Shown here: one piece after another, positions 26,875 to 36,820 of the stretch
How the letters are laid out: each line of letters opens with the position of its first letter
How positions within the stretch are numbered: the stretch's first letter is position 1
Assembly: GCF_017573505.1 (NCBI RefSeq)
Contig: NZ_JAGEOJ010000001.1
Span: 62,001 to 126,000, forward strand
DNA length: 64,000 nucleotides
Origin: Actinomadura barringtoniae
GTDB taxonomy: Bacteria > Actinomycetota > Actinomycetes > Streptosporangiales > Streptosporangiaceae
Reading direction: 5' to 3'
Notes under the pieces: generated by a model
Seen by the model: only the letters and a program-made list of their open reading frames with translations
What the model was told of the DNA's origin: nothing
Databases searched by the model: none
Made by a program: the position numbers and the translations under genes

Positions 26875-27470
26875 TCCGCCTCCTCCAGGCGTTCGAGTTC
26901 GAGGTGGTCGAGGCCGTCGACAACGGCCCCTCCCTCCTCCGCGCGCTCATCGGCCACCGCCCCGACGTCGCCGTCGTGGACGTTCGGCTGCCGCCCACGT
27001 TCACCGACGAGGGCCTGAAGGCCGCGCTGGAGGCCCGCAAGGAAATCCCGGGCCTCCCCGTGCTGGTCCTCTCCCAGCACGTGGAGCAGCTGTACGCCCG
27101 CGAGCTCCTCAGCGACAGCTCCGGCGGCATCGGCTACCTGCTCAAGGACCGAGTCTCGGACGTGGGCCAGTTCGTCGAGGCCGTCCGCCGCGTCGCCAAC
27201 GGCGGCACGGCCCTGGACCCCGACGTGGTCGCCCAGCTCCTCACCCGCCGCGCCCGCGAGGAGCCCCTCCAGGCCCTGACCGCCCGCGAACGCGAAGTCC
27301 TCGCCCTCATGGCGGAGGGCCGTTCCAACGCCGCCATCGCCGCCAAGCTCTTCATCACCGAGAAGGCGATCAGCAAGCACACCAACAACATCTTCGCCAA
27401 GCTCGACCTCCCGCCCGCCGAAGGCGACAACCGCCGAGTCCTAGCCGTCCTGGCGTACCTCAACGCGTAA
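26826..27470 (+). CDS. NarL/LuxR-family response regulator
   Basis: 214 residues starting at GTG 26826 inside the 3' end of the kinase gene. Receiver at about 1-115 with phospho-Asp in VAVVDVRLPP, and a LuxR HTH at about 147-210 (LTAREREVLALMAEGRSNAAIAAKLFITEKAISKHTNNIF). It is the cognate partner of the overlapping kinase. Confidence 0.94.
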   Translation: MRVVIAEDLALLRDGLIRLLQAFEFEVVEAVDNGPSLLRALIGHRPDVAVVDVRLPPTFTDEGLKAALEARKEIPGLPVLVLSQHVEQLYARELLSDSSGGIGYLLKDRVSDVGQFVEAVRRVANGGTALDPDVVAQLLTRRAREEPLQALTAREREVLALMAEGRSNAAIAAKLFITEKAISKHTNNIFAKLDLPPAEGDNRRVLAVLAYLNA

Positions 27471-27908
27471 TTTCAGGGCTTTCACGGCCTCGGGCCCCTC
27501 GCTTGGCGGCTCGGGACCCGAACCGCAAAAGCGGCGAGCGCGACATCGCTTCGCGATCTGGCCTGCGGGCCGGTAGCGCCCTCGCGTGCATGGCTGAGGC
27601 CCACTTCGAACCGACCCCGGCCTTCAGCTGTAGCAGTGCAGGGATCCGGTCGCCCCTTTAAGGGGGCTTACGGTGGCCGTTGAATGGGCTCTCGATGCCT
27701 TTTCGTTCCGTGGCCGTGCGACTGCGGGCAGACGTCCCCAGGCAGCCGACAGGACCAGTGGAACGTGGTGAACCGGGATGTCACGGGCCCTTGATGGGCC
27801 ACGTCGGCACGGTTACCATCCCCTCAACTCTTAGGAAACTTTCCTAAGCAAAGTTGCGCGCGCATCATCGGGGTTCGTATTGGTTCGGGGCGAACTGAAC
27901 GGAGAACC
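27471..27908. other. Intergenic region before the chitinase gene
   Basis: 438 bases without a supported gene. It contains a short ATCGC-ttc-GCGAT hairpin after the response regulator, a CCCCTT-t-AAGGGG palindrome (27653-27665) and the strong palindrome at 27831-27847 described separately. The chitinase promoter should lie within the last 150 bases. Confidence 0.6.
27831..27847. promoter_or_regulatory. Palindrome TTAGGAAA-c-TTTCCTAA upstream of chitinase (probable operator)
   Basis: Perfect eight-base arms around one base, 61 bases upstream of the chitinase ATG and strikingly A/T-rich for this DNA. From memory, similar TTAGGAAA/TTTCCTAA palindromes occur upstream of secreted polysaccharide-degrading enzymes in streptomycetes, where ROK-family repressors have been implicated; I cannot verify that here. 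Position and symmetry alone support an operator. Confidence 0.7.
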
Positions 27909-29747
<1,839 letters not shown>

Positions 29748-29778
29748 CGACGCGACCCCCGTCGAGCCGAGGTTGTCT

Positions 29779-29814
29779 CGGGGTCCCCGACCGCCGCGCC
29801 GGCCGGGGACCCCG
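29779..29814. terminator. Terminator hairpin after the chitinase gene
   Basis: CGGGGTCCCCG (29779-29789) pairs perfectly with CGGGGACCCCG (29804-29814), followed by a pyrimidine-rich tail (tctccatcc). It lies 32 bases after the stop. Confidence 0.75.
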
Positions 29815-29831
29815 TCTCCATCCCCCCAAAG

Positions 29832-29883
29832 CCCACAGCCCCAGCCCGCAGCCCCAGCCCACAGCCCCAGCCCGCAGCCCCAG
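29832..29883. repeat. Four tandem 13-bp repeats
   Basis: Alternating cccacagccccag and cccgcagccccag units, four copies in a row, just beyond the chitinase terminator. They form a simple C-rich array in a non-coding stretch of about 250 bases; no function is evident. Confidence 0.85.
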
Positions 29884-29999
29884 CCCTTAGCGCGGCATCA
29901 AACGCGACGCATCCCCAGCATGTGGTGCCTAGCGCGTGGGCACAGCTGTGGGGACGCGATTGCTTGGAGGCGAGTCGGAATCGCATCGGTGGGCTGTGG

Positions 30000-30788
30000 T
30001 CAGGCGAGTGAGCCGCCGCCGTCGATGGTGAGAATCGAGCCGGTGACGTACGGGTTGGCCATCACGAAGACGGCCGCTGCGGCCGCCTCGTCGGCGGTTC
30101 CGTAGCGGCCGAGCGGCGTGGCCAAGGCGGCCTGCGCCATCTTCTCGTCGCCCTCGGTATCGGGTCCCGCGCCGGCCACGGTCCGCGCGAGCGGCGTGTC
30201 GATCACGCCGTACCGGACCGTGTTGACGCGCAGGCGGCGCGGGGCGAGCTCGACGGCGAGCTGGCGGGACAGGGGCTCCACGCCACCGGCGGCGGCGATC
30301 GTCCCCGCGAAGCCTGGGATGGGACGCATCAGCAGCGTTCCGGAGGTGAACGTGATGGACCCACCGACGGGCAGCCTGGACGCCGCTACTCGGGCCGTGG
30401 CGAGGACGCCCCAGAGCCGACTCTGAAAGTCCTCCCACGCGCCGTCGCGCGTGACCTCGGTGACCGGGGTGGGCCCACCGATCACACCCGCCGTGACCAG
30501 CACGTGGTCTACGGACCCTGCCCGCTCGAAGATCCCCTCCAGAGCGTCCAGATCGGCCACGTCGGCGGTCTCCCCGATCACCTGATCACCGCCTCCGACC
30601 CGTTCGACCGCGGCATCGAGGCGGCCCTTGTTGCGGCCTACCAAGACGACCCGGGCGCCGACGGACCGGAGCATGGCGCCGGCGGCCAGGCCGATGCCTG
30701 ACGTTCCGCCGAGGATGACGACCGTGCTGCCCGCCAGGCCGTCGGGTAGCGGCGAACGAACGGGAATGGGGGCGGTTGCGGTGTCCAT
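30000..30788 (-). CDS. SDR-family protein lacking the catalytic Tyr and Lys
   Basis: 262 residues from the ATG at 30788 (AAGGAGCTCCCCG upstream). The NAD(P)-binding fold is intact: GGTSGIG near residue 28, a VLVTAGVIGG segment and the Ser of TFTSG. Where SDR enzymes have YxxxK the sequence reads GFAGTIAAAGGVE, so the expected Tyr is Thr and the Lys is Ala. Either catalysis uses other residues or the protein binds nucleotide without classical oxidoreduction. It is transcribed divergently from a TetR gene with two related operator-like sites between them. Confidence 0.82.
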   Translation of the reverse strand: MDTATAPIPVRSPLPDGLAGSTVVILGGTSGIGLAAGAMLRSVGARVVLVGRNKGRLDAAVERVGGGDQVIGETADVADLDALEGIFERAGSVDHVLVTAGVIGGPTPVTEVTRDGAWEDFQSRLWGVLATARVAASRLPVGGSITFTSGTLLMRPIPGFAGTIAAAGGVEPLSRQLAVELAPRRLRVNTVRYGVIDTPLARTVAGAGPDTEGDEKMAQAALATPLGRYGTADEAAAAAVFVMANPYVTGSILTIDGGGSLA

Positions 30789-30808
30789 CGGGGAGCTCCT
30801 TCGATAAA

Positions 30809-30871
30809 TAAACCAACCAGTTGATTTAGAGCATGGACCCGCCGACTCGAATAAGTCAACCGGGTGGTTTA
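30809..30871. promoter_or_regulatory. Two inverted copies of a ~19-bp operator between SDR and TetR genes
   Basis: Site 1 (30809-30827) is taaaccaaccagttgattt, close to a palindrome AAACCAAC-ca-GTTGATTT. Site 2 (30853-30871), read on the minus strand, matches site 1 at 16 of 19 positions. They lie 21 and 11 bases from the SDR and TetR starts respectively, as expected for a self-regulating TetR repressor controlling both promoters. Confidence 0.72.
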
Positions 30872-30881
30872 TTTTGGTCCC

Positions 30882-31520
30882 ATGAGCTACGACGCGGAGG
30901 CGACCCGGCAGCGGATCTTCGATGCCGCCACCGCGGAGTTCGCCGAGCACGGCCTGGCGGGCGCCCGCATCGAGCGGATCGCCACCGCCGCCAAGGCCAA
31001 CAAGCAGGCGATCTACCTCTACTTCGGCGGCAAGGAGAAGCTCTTCGGCTCGGTCGTTCGCGCCAAGATGGAAGAGATCTGCCACGCCGTCGCCCTGGAC
31101 CCGACCACGTTCCCCGAATCGATCGGCAGGCTCTTCGACTGGTACGCGGAGCACCCCGAGCTACTCCGGCTGCTGCTGTGGGAGGCGCTGGAAACAGGCG
31201 ACGGCCCCGTGGTCGGCGAGGAAGAACGCCGAGCCGAGTACCGGCAGAACATCAGCGAACTGGCCGCGGCCGGCGCAGGCGATGGAAGCCTCCAGGCCGC
31301 ACAGGACTGGATGTTCACCGTCCTGGGCCTGGTCTCCTGGAACTTCGCGGCCCCGCAGCTGCGCCGCCTGATCCTCGACGAGCCCGACCAGAAGAAGGCC
31401 CTGGCCCGCCGCCGCGCTCACGTGATCGAGATGGCCCGTAACCTCCTCCCCGCCCGACCAGACCAACCCGCACCACCCCGCCACCCCTGGACCCACCCCG
31501 ACACCCCCCGCCGCCGCTAG
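30882..31520 (+). CDS. TetR-family transcriptional repressor
   Basis: 212 residues from the ATG at 30882; an upstream TTG frame is open but lies in the operator. The N-terminal HTH is at about residues 6-55 (RIERIATAAKANKQAIYLYFGGKEKLF), followed by an all-helical ligand domain with a TetR_C-like pattern and a Pro-rich C-terminal end (about 195-212). It is divergent from the SDR-like gene with paired operators, so it most likely represses that gene and itself until a small ligand binds. Confidence 0.92.
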   Translation: MSYDAEATRQRIFDAATAEFAEHGLAGARIERIATAAKANKQAIYLYFGGKEKLFGSVVRAKMEEICHAVALDPTTFPESIGRLFDWYAEHPELLRLLLWEALETGDGPVVGEEERRAEYRQNISELAAAGAGDGSLQAAQDWMFTVLGLVSWNFAAPQLRRLILDEPDQKKALARRRAHVIEMARNLLPARPDQPAPPRHPWTHPDTPRRR

Positions 31521-32705
31521 CCAACCGTTCACCCAACCCCGCCGCGAGCCCCACCAGACACACGCACCCCCAAGCACCCACCCGTGCAATCTCCCCCGAC
31601 GCAGACGCCCCACTGAGCTCTGCATTTCACGCGCCACTTGACCGCACAGCGCCGACAACTCACCGCTGCAATCGGCGCAGCCGCGCGTCGTCCCACAGCG
31701 CTCCAAGCACCCACACGCACCCCGCCGGGCCCTGCGCACTCGCCCCGGGCGAGCTCCGCTCGGCCGCGAGCCGCACACCACCCGGCCGCCCAGCGCCCCA
31801 GCCCACCCTCGCCGCTGCAATCCGCGCGCCCTCTCGCGCCTCCGCGCACACCACCCGCGCGCCGGCCGCCGCGGCCGAACCCCTGCTGAATGGCCCCTCG
31901 CCCGCGCACCCGGACATGCGCTTCATCCGCTAGTCGAGTGCGAGGCGAGGGCGGGGCCCACGCACCGTCCCGCACCACCACACGTACTGTCGTACCGCCG
32001 CGCTCGCGCTGTACCCCGGTCCCCGGGAACACCGGCGGGGCGGTCGGGCAACGCCCGCCCGTACCCCGCTGCGTCCCGCGCACCGTCCCGCGCCGCTACA
32101 CGTGCTGCCGTACTGCCGCGCGCACCGCTGCAGCCCACGCACCGTCCCGCACGGTCTCACCACGCGCCGGCGCACCGCCGCGCTCGCGCTGTACCCCGGC
32201 CTCCGGGAACACCGGCGGGGCGGTCGGGCAACGCCCGCCCGTACCCCGCTGCGTCCCGCGCACCGTCCCGCGCCGCTACACGTGCTGCCGTACTGCCGCG
32301 CGCACCGCTGCAGCCCACGCACCGTCCCGCACGGTCTCACCACGCGCCGCGCGTCACCGCAACGCACCGCGCACCAAACCGCTGCGGACACCGCTCGCGT
32401 GCACCCCGCGTCCCACGCGCCGGTCTGCACTGCCACGTGTGCTGCCGCATGCCGATGCATCCCCCGCGTCCCTCCCCGCACCCCAGTGCGCGCCGCCACA
32501 CCGTCCGGGCGTACTGCCCGCCTGCCTGCAGCCCGCTGCGTCCCGCGCACCGCCGTACCGCCGCGCGGGTCGACCGCCCGCACTGGCCGCAGGCGGTTGC
32601 GGGTCGCGTGGGTCTCGTGTCGGAGTGTTGGGGCGGGGCTGTGTGTTGAGGGTGTGGGGGCTGATGTGGCGGTCGTGGGGTTTGAGGGGTGCGTGGGGTT
32701 GGGGG
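31521..32705. other. 1.2-kb gene-free stretch with extreme strand composition bias
   Basis: I see no credible gene on either strand: open frames give only Arg/Pro/Cys-rich sequence with no ribosome sites. The plus strand is very C-rich and G-poor from about 31.5 to 32.58 kb, then switches abruptly to G-rich (about 32.6-32.75 kb). It contains the 180-bp tandem duplication. It lies between convergent genes. Confidence 0.7.
31994..32349. repeat. Two tandem copies of a 180-bp unit
   Basis: Bases 31994-32169 recur at 32174-32349 with a period of exactly 180 and only about two mismatches (near 32020-32022 versus 32200-32202). Each unit holds shorter reiterations such as gcaccgtcccgc and gtactgccgcgcgcacc. 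The near-identity indicates recent duplication or conversion. Confidence 0.95.
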
Positions 32706-33143
32706 TTAGGGGTGGCGAAGGGTTCGGAGTTTGCGGATGGCTCGGGGGGCTGTGGCTCCTAGGACGGCTATGGCCATGGGGAGCCAGATGTCGACTAGGG
32801 GGTCGCGGATTGGTTTGTAGACGGCTGTGCCGTTGCTGATCTCGATGTAGCCGATGGGCTTGGCCATCGCGCCGCCACCGCCACCGCCGCCTCGGGAACG
32901 TTCGGCGGCCTTTTCGCCTGAGCCTTCGCCGCCGCCGAAGCCGAAGCGGACGGAGGCGACCGGGATCACTGTGATGTCGCCCTGTTGTACGGGGTCGCCG
33001 TAGACGGCCTTGGCGGTGGCGTTGCCGCCGAGGGTTGTCGCCAGGCGTTCCAGCATCTGGGAACGGGCGGCGGTCTCTGCTTGTTCGCGGGCTTCGGCTT
33101 CGCCGGGTACGGGGTCGCGGGGCTTGCTCTCGGAAACGGTCAT
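32706..33143 (-). CDS. GerW/YtfJ-family sporulation-type protein
   Basis: 145 residues from the ATG at 33143, with AAGGG nine bases upstream; an ATG at 33152 is possible. The family core is AKAVYGDPVQQGDITVIPVASVRFGFGGG, followed by a Gly/Ser-rich loop with a run of eight glycines and the segment KPIGYIEISNGTAVYKPIRD. A hydrophobic segment (about 112-130) could anchor it. In Bacillus YtfJ/GerW acts in spore germination; in actinomycetes the role is poorly known. It is divergent from the hydrolase gene at 33230. Confidence 0.8.
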   Translation of the reverse strand: MTVSESKPRDPVPGEAEAREQAETAARSQMLERLATTLGGNATAKAVYGDPVQQGDITVIPVASVRFGFGGGEGSGEKAAERSRGGGGGGGAMAKPIGYIEISNGTAVYKPIRDPLVDIWLPMAIAVLGATAPRAIRKLRTLRHP

Positions 33144-33229
33144 GGCCGCCATCCCTTCGTCACCGGCCCATGTCCCTGCCTGCAACAATCGCACTAGGGC
33201 GGACGAGAAACATCAGGAGGAAACGGCCA

Positions 33230-34045
33230 GTGGCGGACTGGAAGCTGGACAGGACTTTTGCTAGCTCGTCGGGTGACGTTCGTTGGAACGTTCTCGGTGA
33301 GGGTGAGCCGGTTGTGCTCTGCCACGGGACGCCGTTCTCGTCGTATGTCTGGCGCGCCATAGGCCGTGCCTTGGCGGTGGAACGTTCTGTGTACGTGTGG
33401 GACATGCCGGGGTACGGCGCCTCGCAGATGTCGGACGGGCAGGACGTTTCGCTGGCCGCGCAGGGGCGGGTCTTTGCCGAGCTGATGGAGCACTGGGGGC
33501 TGAACGAGCCGCTGGTGGTCGCGCATGACTTCGGTGGGGCGGTGGCGTTGAGGGCCCATCTGCTGCATGGGGTGCGCTACCGGAAGCTCGCGCTTGTCGA
33601 TCCGGTTGCGCTGGCGCCTTGGGGGTCGCCGTTCTTTCGGCTCGTGGGCGCTAATTCTGAGGTTTTCGAGCAGCTTCCGCCTGCGCTGCATCGGGCGCTC
33701 GTACGGGAGTACGTGACGTCGGCGAGCCACCCTGGTTTGCATCCGGCCACGTTGGAGGCGTTGGTGGCGCCGTGGCTCGGTGAGCAGGGGCAGGCCGCGT
33801 TCTATCGGCAGATCGCGCAGGCCGACCAGCGCTACACCGATGAGGTTCAGGGGAGGTATGGCGAGCTGGATCTGCCTGTTTTGGTTTGCTGGGGCGCTGA
33901 TGACACCTGGATTCCCGTTGAGAAGGCGCACGAGTTGGCCGATGCCGTCCCGGGTGCGCAGTTGAGGCTCATTGAGGGTTCGGGGCATCTGGTGCAGGAG
34001 GATGCACCGGCCCAGCTCACGGCTGCCCTGCTCGGCTTCCTTTAG
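33230..34045 (+). CDS. Alpha/beta hydrolase of the haloalkane dehalogenase/epoxide hydrolase type
   Basis: 271 residues starting at GTG 33230, nine bases after AGGAGG. The oxyanion motif is CHGTPFSSYVW, and the nucleophile elbow is VVAHDFGGAVAL, with Asp where lipases have Ser, as in haloalkane dehalogenases and epoxide hydrolases. A cap domain sits at about 130-200, the acid is probably in CWGADDTWIP and the His in EGSGHLVQED. The substrate is unknown. Base composition is slightly less G/C-rich at third positions than that of its neighbours. Confidence 0.85.
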   Translation: MADWKLDRTFASSSGDVRWNVLGEGEPVVLCHGTPFSSYVWRAIGRALAVERSVYVWDMPGYGASQMSDGQDVSLAAQGRVFAELMEHWGLNEPLVVAHDFGGAVALRAHLLHGVRYRKLALVDPVALAPWGSPFFRLVGANSEVFEQLPPALHRALVREYVTSASHPGLHPATLEALVAPWLGEQGQAAFYRQIAQADQRYTDEVQGRYGELDLPVLVCWGADDTWIPVEKAHELADAVPGAQLRLIEGSGHLVQEDAPAQLTAALLGFL

Positions 34046-34089
34046 CGCGCGACGTAGAGTCCGAGCAGAGCCGTGGAAGGGAGCACACC

Positions 34090-34587
34090 GTGCTGCGCGC
34101 GTTCTGTTTCGCCAGTCTCGGGCTGACCGTCGAGGACCTCTACCTGATCGACCCCGATCCCGAACGGGGCGGGCATGAGCGCGGGGTACGCGTGGAGCTG
34201 CGCGTGGTGGATCCGCAGCCTTGGCGCGGTTCGCCGAACACGTCGCAGCGGATCGTCCTGGACCAGGCGTTGTGGCGTGCCGACTTTCTCGAGTCGGTGG
34301 CGGGCGGCCCGGGCACCAAGGACCGCATGCACCACCATCCCGGAATGCACGACAACCGGCCGGGGCGGCGCGTCTACGCTCCTGATCTGACCGACGATCC
34401 GATGGCCTGGCTGGAGAAGCAGCTCGGCGACCTCACGCCGCTCTTGGAGGCCGCGGACGTTCCCAACACCGCGGAGCATCAGAAGGCGGGCGCCGTGCTT
34501 CGGGACAACCTCGCCGAGATCGTGGCCACGGTGACGACCGTCCTTGGTGAGGTGCGTGCCGGGACGCTTGCCCGGCCCCCTGCGTAG
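34090..34587 (+). CDS. Conserved hypothetical protein
   Basis: 165 residues from GTG 34090, with GGAAGGGAG upstream. Soluble and acidic, with a His cluster RMHHHPGMHDNRPGRRVY near residue 82 and a helical C-terminal part ending TLARPPA. The motif VYAPDLTDDPMAWLEKQL suggests a defined fold, but I do not recognise the family. It follows the hydrolase gene by 44 bases and may be co-transcribed with it. Confidence 0.65.
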   Translation: MLRAFCFASLGLTVEDLYLIDPDPERGGHERGVRVELRVVDPQPWRGSPNTSQRIVLDQALWRADFLESVAGGPGTKDRMHHHPGMHDNRPGRRVYAPDLTDDPMAWLEKQLGDLTPLLEAADVPNTAEHQKAGAVLRDNLAEIVATVTTVLGEVRAGTLARPPA

Positions 34588-34627
34588 GAGCAGCCAGGGA
34601 GCGACGATCTGGGTACGGCTTGGCCTG

Positions 34628-35599
34628 TTACTGCATTACTTGTTCGTGCGGGTGCTCGGGCGAGACGGGGCAGGTGTAGATCCATAGCGAGTAGCCGCGG
34701 CCGATGACGACTTCGGCCGGGTTGTTGCCGCAGGTCTCGTGGTCGGTGGGACGCCAGTGGCCCGTGCCGTCCCATTCGCCGCTGTCGATGCGCATGAGCA
34801 GTTCCAGCTCGGCACCGCAGGCGCAGGTGGGAAGGATCTCCGGCGGGTCGGAGAGGTTCCAGTTGGCCCAGCCGCCGACCTTCCAGCCCTCAGCGACGGA
34901 CAGCCCGTAGAAGTAGCTGTGGCCCGTCGCCTCCTCCCACTGCGTGATGCGCTGGGCCAGGTCAGGCGGCAGGAGGTCGCTGTATTGATACTCGACGAGC
35001 TGCTCGGGGTGGACGACGCAGCGTTCGGGCACGTAGTCGGAGAGCTCGGCGATGGTCGGTTCTGGCTGCGCGGCCGGCGCGAGCGGCTCGCGTACGTCGG
35101 CCTCGCGACGCCATATCAACCTGACGGCCGGGCAGTAGCTCAAGTCGTCGTGGTCGAACGGGCACCAGAGGATCTGGAGCAGATCCTTGCCCGCGGGCGG
35201 CTTGAGGTCGGGTATGTCGCGCGCATAAAGCTGGGCCACGGGCAGGAGGGGCACTTCGGCCGGGGCCGAGGTGGGAGCACGGTCGTCCAGGGTCTGGAGC
35301 CGTCCGCGGAGCTCGTCGGTGAAGCCCGTGTCGCCCCAGGCCTCGCGGAGGATGACACGGCGGAGCCGCTCGTCCGCCACGTTCACCAGGTCACCGGGGT
35401 CGTGGGCGCCGGTGCAGACGGGCCACGGCTCGTCGGCCGGCCAGAGGAGCGGCCCGGCGACCGAGCTGTCGCGTACGCCGGGATCGCCCGGTCGCGGGTG
35501 CAGCCGGGTGGTGGTCTTGGCGTACGCCGCCAGCTCCGGGATCGCCGCGGCCATGTCGACGGCGCGCGGGATCGTGCGCGGGATCACGGGTTCGATCAC
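34628..35599 (-). CDS. DUF1963-like (YwqG-type) protein
   Basis: 323 residues from GTG 35599, with GGAGG seven bases upstream; its start overlaps the stop of the upstream gene (G-TGA), so the two are translationally coupled. Features resembling DUF1963: SSVAGPLLWPADEPWPVC near residue 45, PLLPVAQLYARDIPDL, the Trp-rich KVGGWANW segment and CACGAELELLMRIDSGEWDG. The Cys-x-Cys at TCACG may bind metal. The function of the family is unknown. Confidence 0.65.
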   Translation of the reverse strand: MIEPVIPRTIPRAVDMAAAIPELAAYAKTTTRLHPRPGDPGVRDSSVAGPLLWPADEPWPVCTGAHDPGDLVNVADERLRRVILREAWGDTGFTDELRGRLQTLDDRAPTSAPAEVPLLPVAQLYARDIPDLKPPAGKDLLQILWCPFDHDDLSYCPAVRLIWRREADVREPLAPAAQPEPTIAELSDYVPERCVVHPEQLVEYQYSDLLPPDLAQRITQWEEATGHSYFYGLSVAEGWKVGGWANWNLSDPPEILPTCACGAELELLMRIDSGEWDGTGHWRPTDHETCGNNPAEVVIGRGYSLWIYTCPVSPEHPHEQVMQ

Positions 35600-36504
35600 G
35601 GGTGCGCCTCCATCCAGAGGGCGACAAGGTCGTCGGTGTACGGGGTGAGGGGGCTGGCGGTCTCCTCCTCGTGGTCGAACTCGAGACCGACCGGGCGCAG
35701 GTCGGGCAGCATGCCGCTGTGGAACGCGTCCGGCACGGGGATGCGCTCGTAGTCGCCGGGGCACCACCAGTAGACCTGCTTGGTGAGCGGCTTCTCGCCC
35801 TTCTCGTAGTGGGTGCGAGCGAGGTCCTGCATGGCCTCCATCGCCGCGAAGAGATGGGCGTCCGGGCCGATGACGTGGATGATCACGTACTCGGGGATGG
35901 GGACGGCGACGAGGGCGCCGAACGGAGCGTGGCCGTTCACGTGACGCAGGAGCAGGTGCAGGTGGGCGCTGACGTAGCGGTGCTGCTCCCCCACGTACGT
36001 GATCGGAACGCCGTAGACCTCGTCGGTCTGCACGTAGTGCGGCTCGCGGTCCAGGGACCACAGGATCGCGGCGCCGAACGCCTCGTTCTCCGAGAGGTTG
36101 CCGAGCGCGGACCGCTGGAGCGGGCTCAGGGACTCCGGGTAGTCGATCACGACCGTTTCCAGGAGGCCCGGCGCGAGCGGGCGGGCGACCAGGGAGTCGC
36201 GCAGGTCTCCCAGGTCGTCGGGGTGGTAGAGGCGCAGGCGGAGCTGGCCGGCGGCCAGGATCTCGTCGATCCCCGCCGTGTCGCGGGTGAACGCGGCGAC
36301 GGCCCGTTCCACATAGTCGGCGGCGAGGCGCGGGAGCTCGGCGCGGGAGTTGACCGAGGCGCTCTGGCGGAACGCGTCGATGTGGATCGTCCAGGGGTCC
36401 ATGCCCGGCTTGGTGATCTCGAGCGTGTCCCATTCGATCATGGTGGTCCGGAAGCCCCGCTCGGCGAACGCCCGCTGCAGAACTTCCCCGAAGATGTCGG
36501 ACAC
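35596..36504 (-). CDS. Uncharacterised protein coupled to the DUF1963-like gene
   Basis: 302 residues from the ATG at 36504, soluble, with no signal peptide. Recognisable but unassigned segments include TMIEWDTLEITKPGMDPWTIHIDAFRQ cut by short loops, GVPITYVGEQHRYVSAHL and PIPEYVIIHVIGPDAHLFAAMEAMQ. The overall layout faintly recalls DUF1444 (YtpQ) proteins, but I would not assign it. It is the first gene of a two-gene operon with the DUF1963-like gene. Confidence 0.7.
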   Translation of the reverse strand: MSDIFGEVLQRAFAERGFRTTMIEWDTLEITKPGMDPWTIHIDAFRQSASVNSRAELPRLAADYVERAVAAFTRDTAGIDEILAAGQLRLRLYHPDDLGDLRDSLVARPLAPGLLETVVIDYPESLSPLQRSALGNLSENEAFGAAILWSLDREPHYVQTDEVYGVPITYVGEQHRYVSAHLHLLLRHVNGHAPFGALVAVPIPEYVIIHVIGPDAHLFAAMEAMQDLARTHYEKGEKPLTKQVYWWCPGDYERIPVPDAFHSGMLPDLRPVGLEFDHEEETASPLTPYTDDLVALWMEAHP

Positions 36505-36820
36505 GACTCTCCCATCGCAATGATTCAGACGATTCCGGTAATCAGCAGGCCACGCTAGCGATCTTTCACCTCAACCTCACCCGACGCGACGGCCCGGCGG
36601 AAAAGGGGAAGAGATCGGGCGGCGGTGGGCGTTACCCTGACATCCAGCGGACGTGAGGTCCGCGTCTGTCGCTACAGGAGAACGAGCAGCATCCGATGAT
36701 CGGTCACGAGGCGGGGCGGCGAGCTATCCGCGCCGAGCTGGGGAACGGGTAACAGACCTTCCCGGCCCGGCTCGGCGGTGTGCGCCCATCACCCCACCGA
36801 CCTCGTGAGGCGGCCGTTCC
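36505..36820. other. Leader and promoter region of the alanyl-tRNA synthetase gene
   Basis: 316 bases with no annotated gene. It holds a GCGGAC-gtgag-GTCCGC hairpin near 36645-36665 and the short reading frame and hairpin at 36696-36775. No T-box consensus (AGGGTGGNACCGCG) is visible. Confidence 0.6.
36696..36775 (+). promoter_or_regulatory. Possible attenuator: 18-codon leader ORF running into a hairpin
   Basis: ATG at 36696 opens an 18-codon frame (MIGHEAGRRAIRAELGNG) ending TAA at 36750-36752; three codons are Ala. An AGGAG lies 15 bases upstream, a longer spacing than ideal. A compound hairpin (CCGAGC 36733-36738 with GCTCGG 36770-36775, plus inner GGG/CCC and CGGG/CCCG pairs) places the stop codon in its loop. 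This could couple leader translation to alaS expression; it is unproven. Confidence 0.35.

Noticed and set aside
31930..32583. Cys/Arg-rich repeat protein encoded by the 180-bp duplication
   Set aside because: All six frames stay open because the period is divisible by three and the DNA is stop-poor; there is no ribosome site or known repeat family.
34628..36520. One 630-residue protein covering both unknown genes
   Set aside because: The N-terminal half is a shifted frame of the 302-residue gene; a GGAGG-preceded GTG at 35599 gives a proper start.
36505..36820. T-box riboswitch before alaS
   Set aside because: Neither the T-box core consensus nor a recognisable stem I is present, although other structure is.
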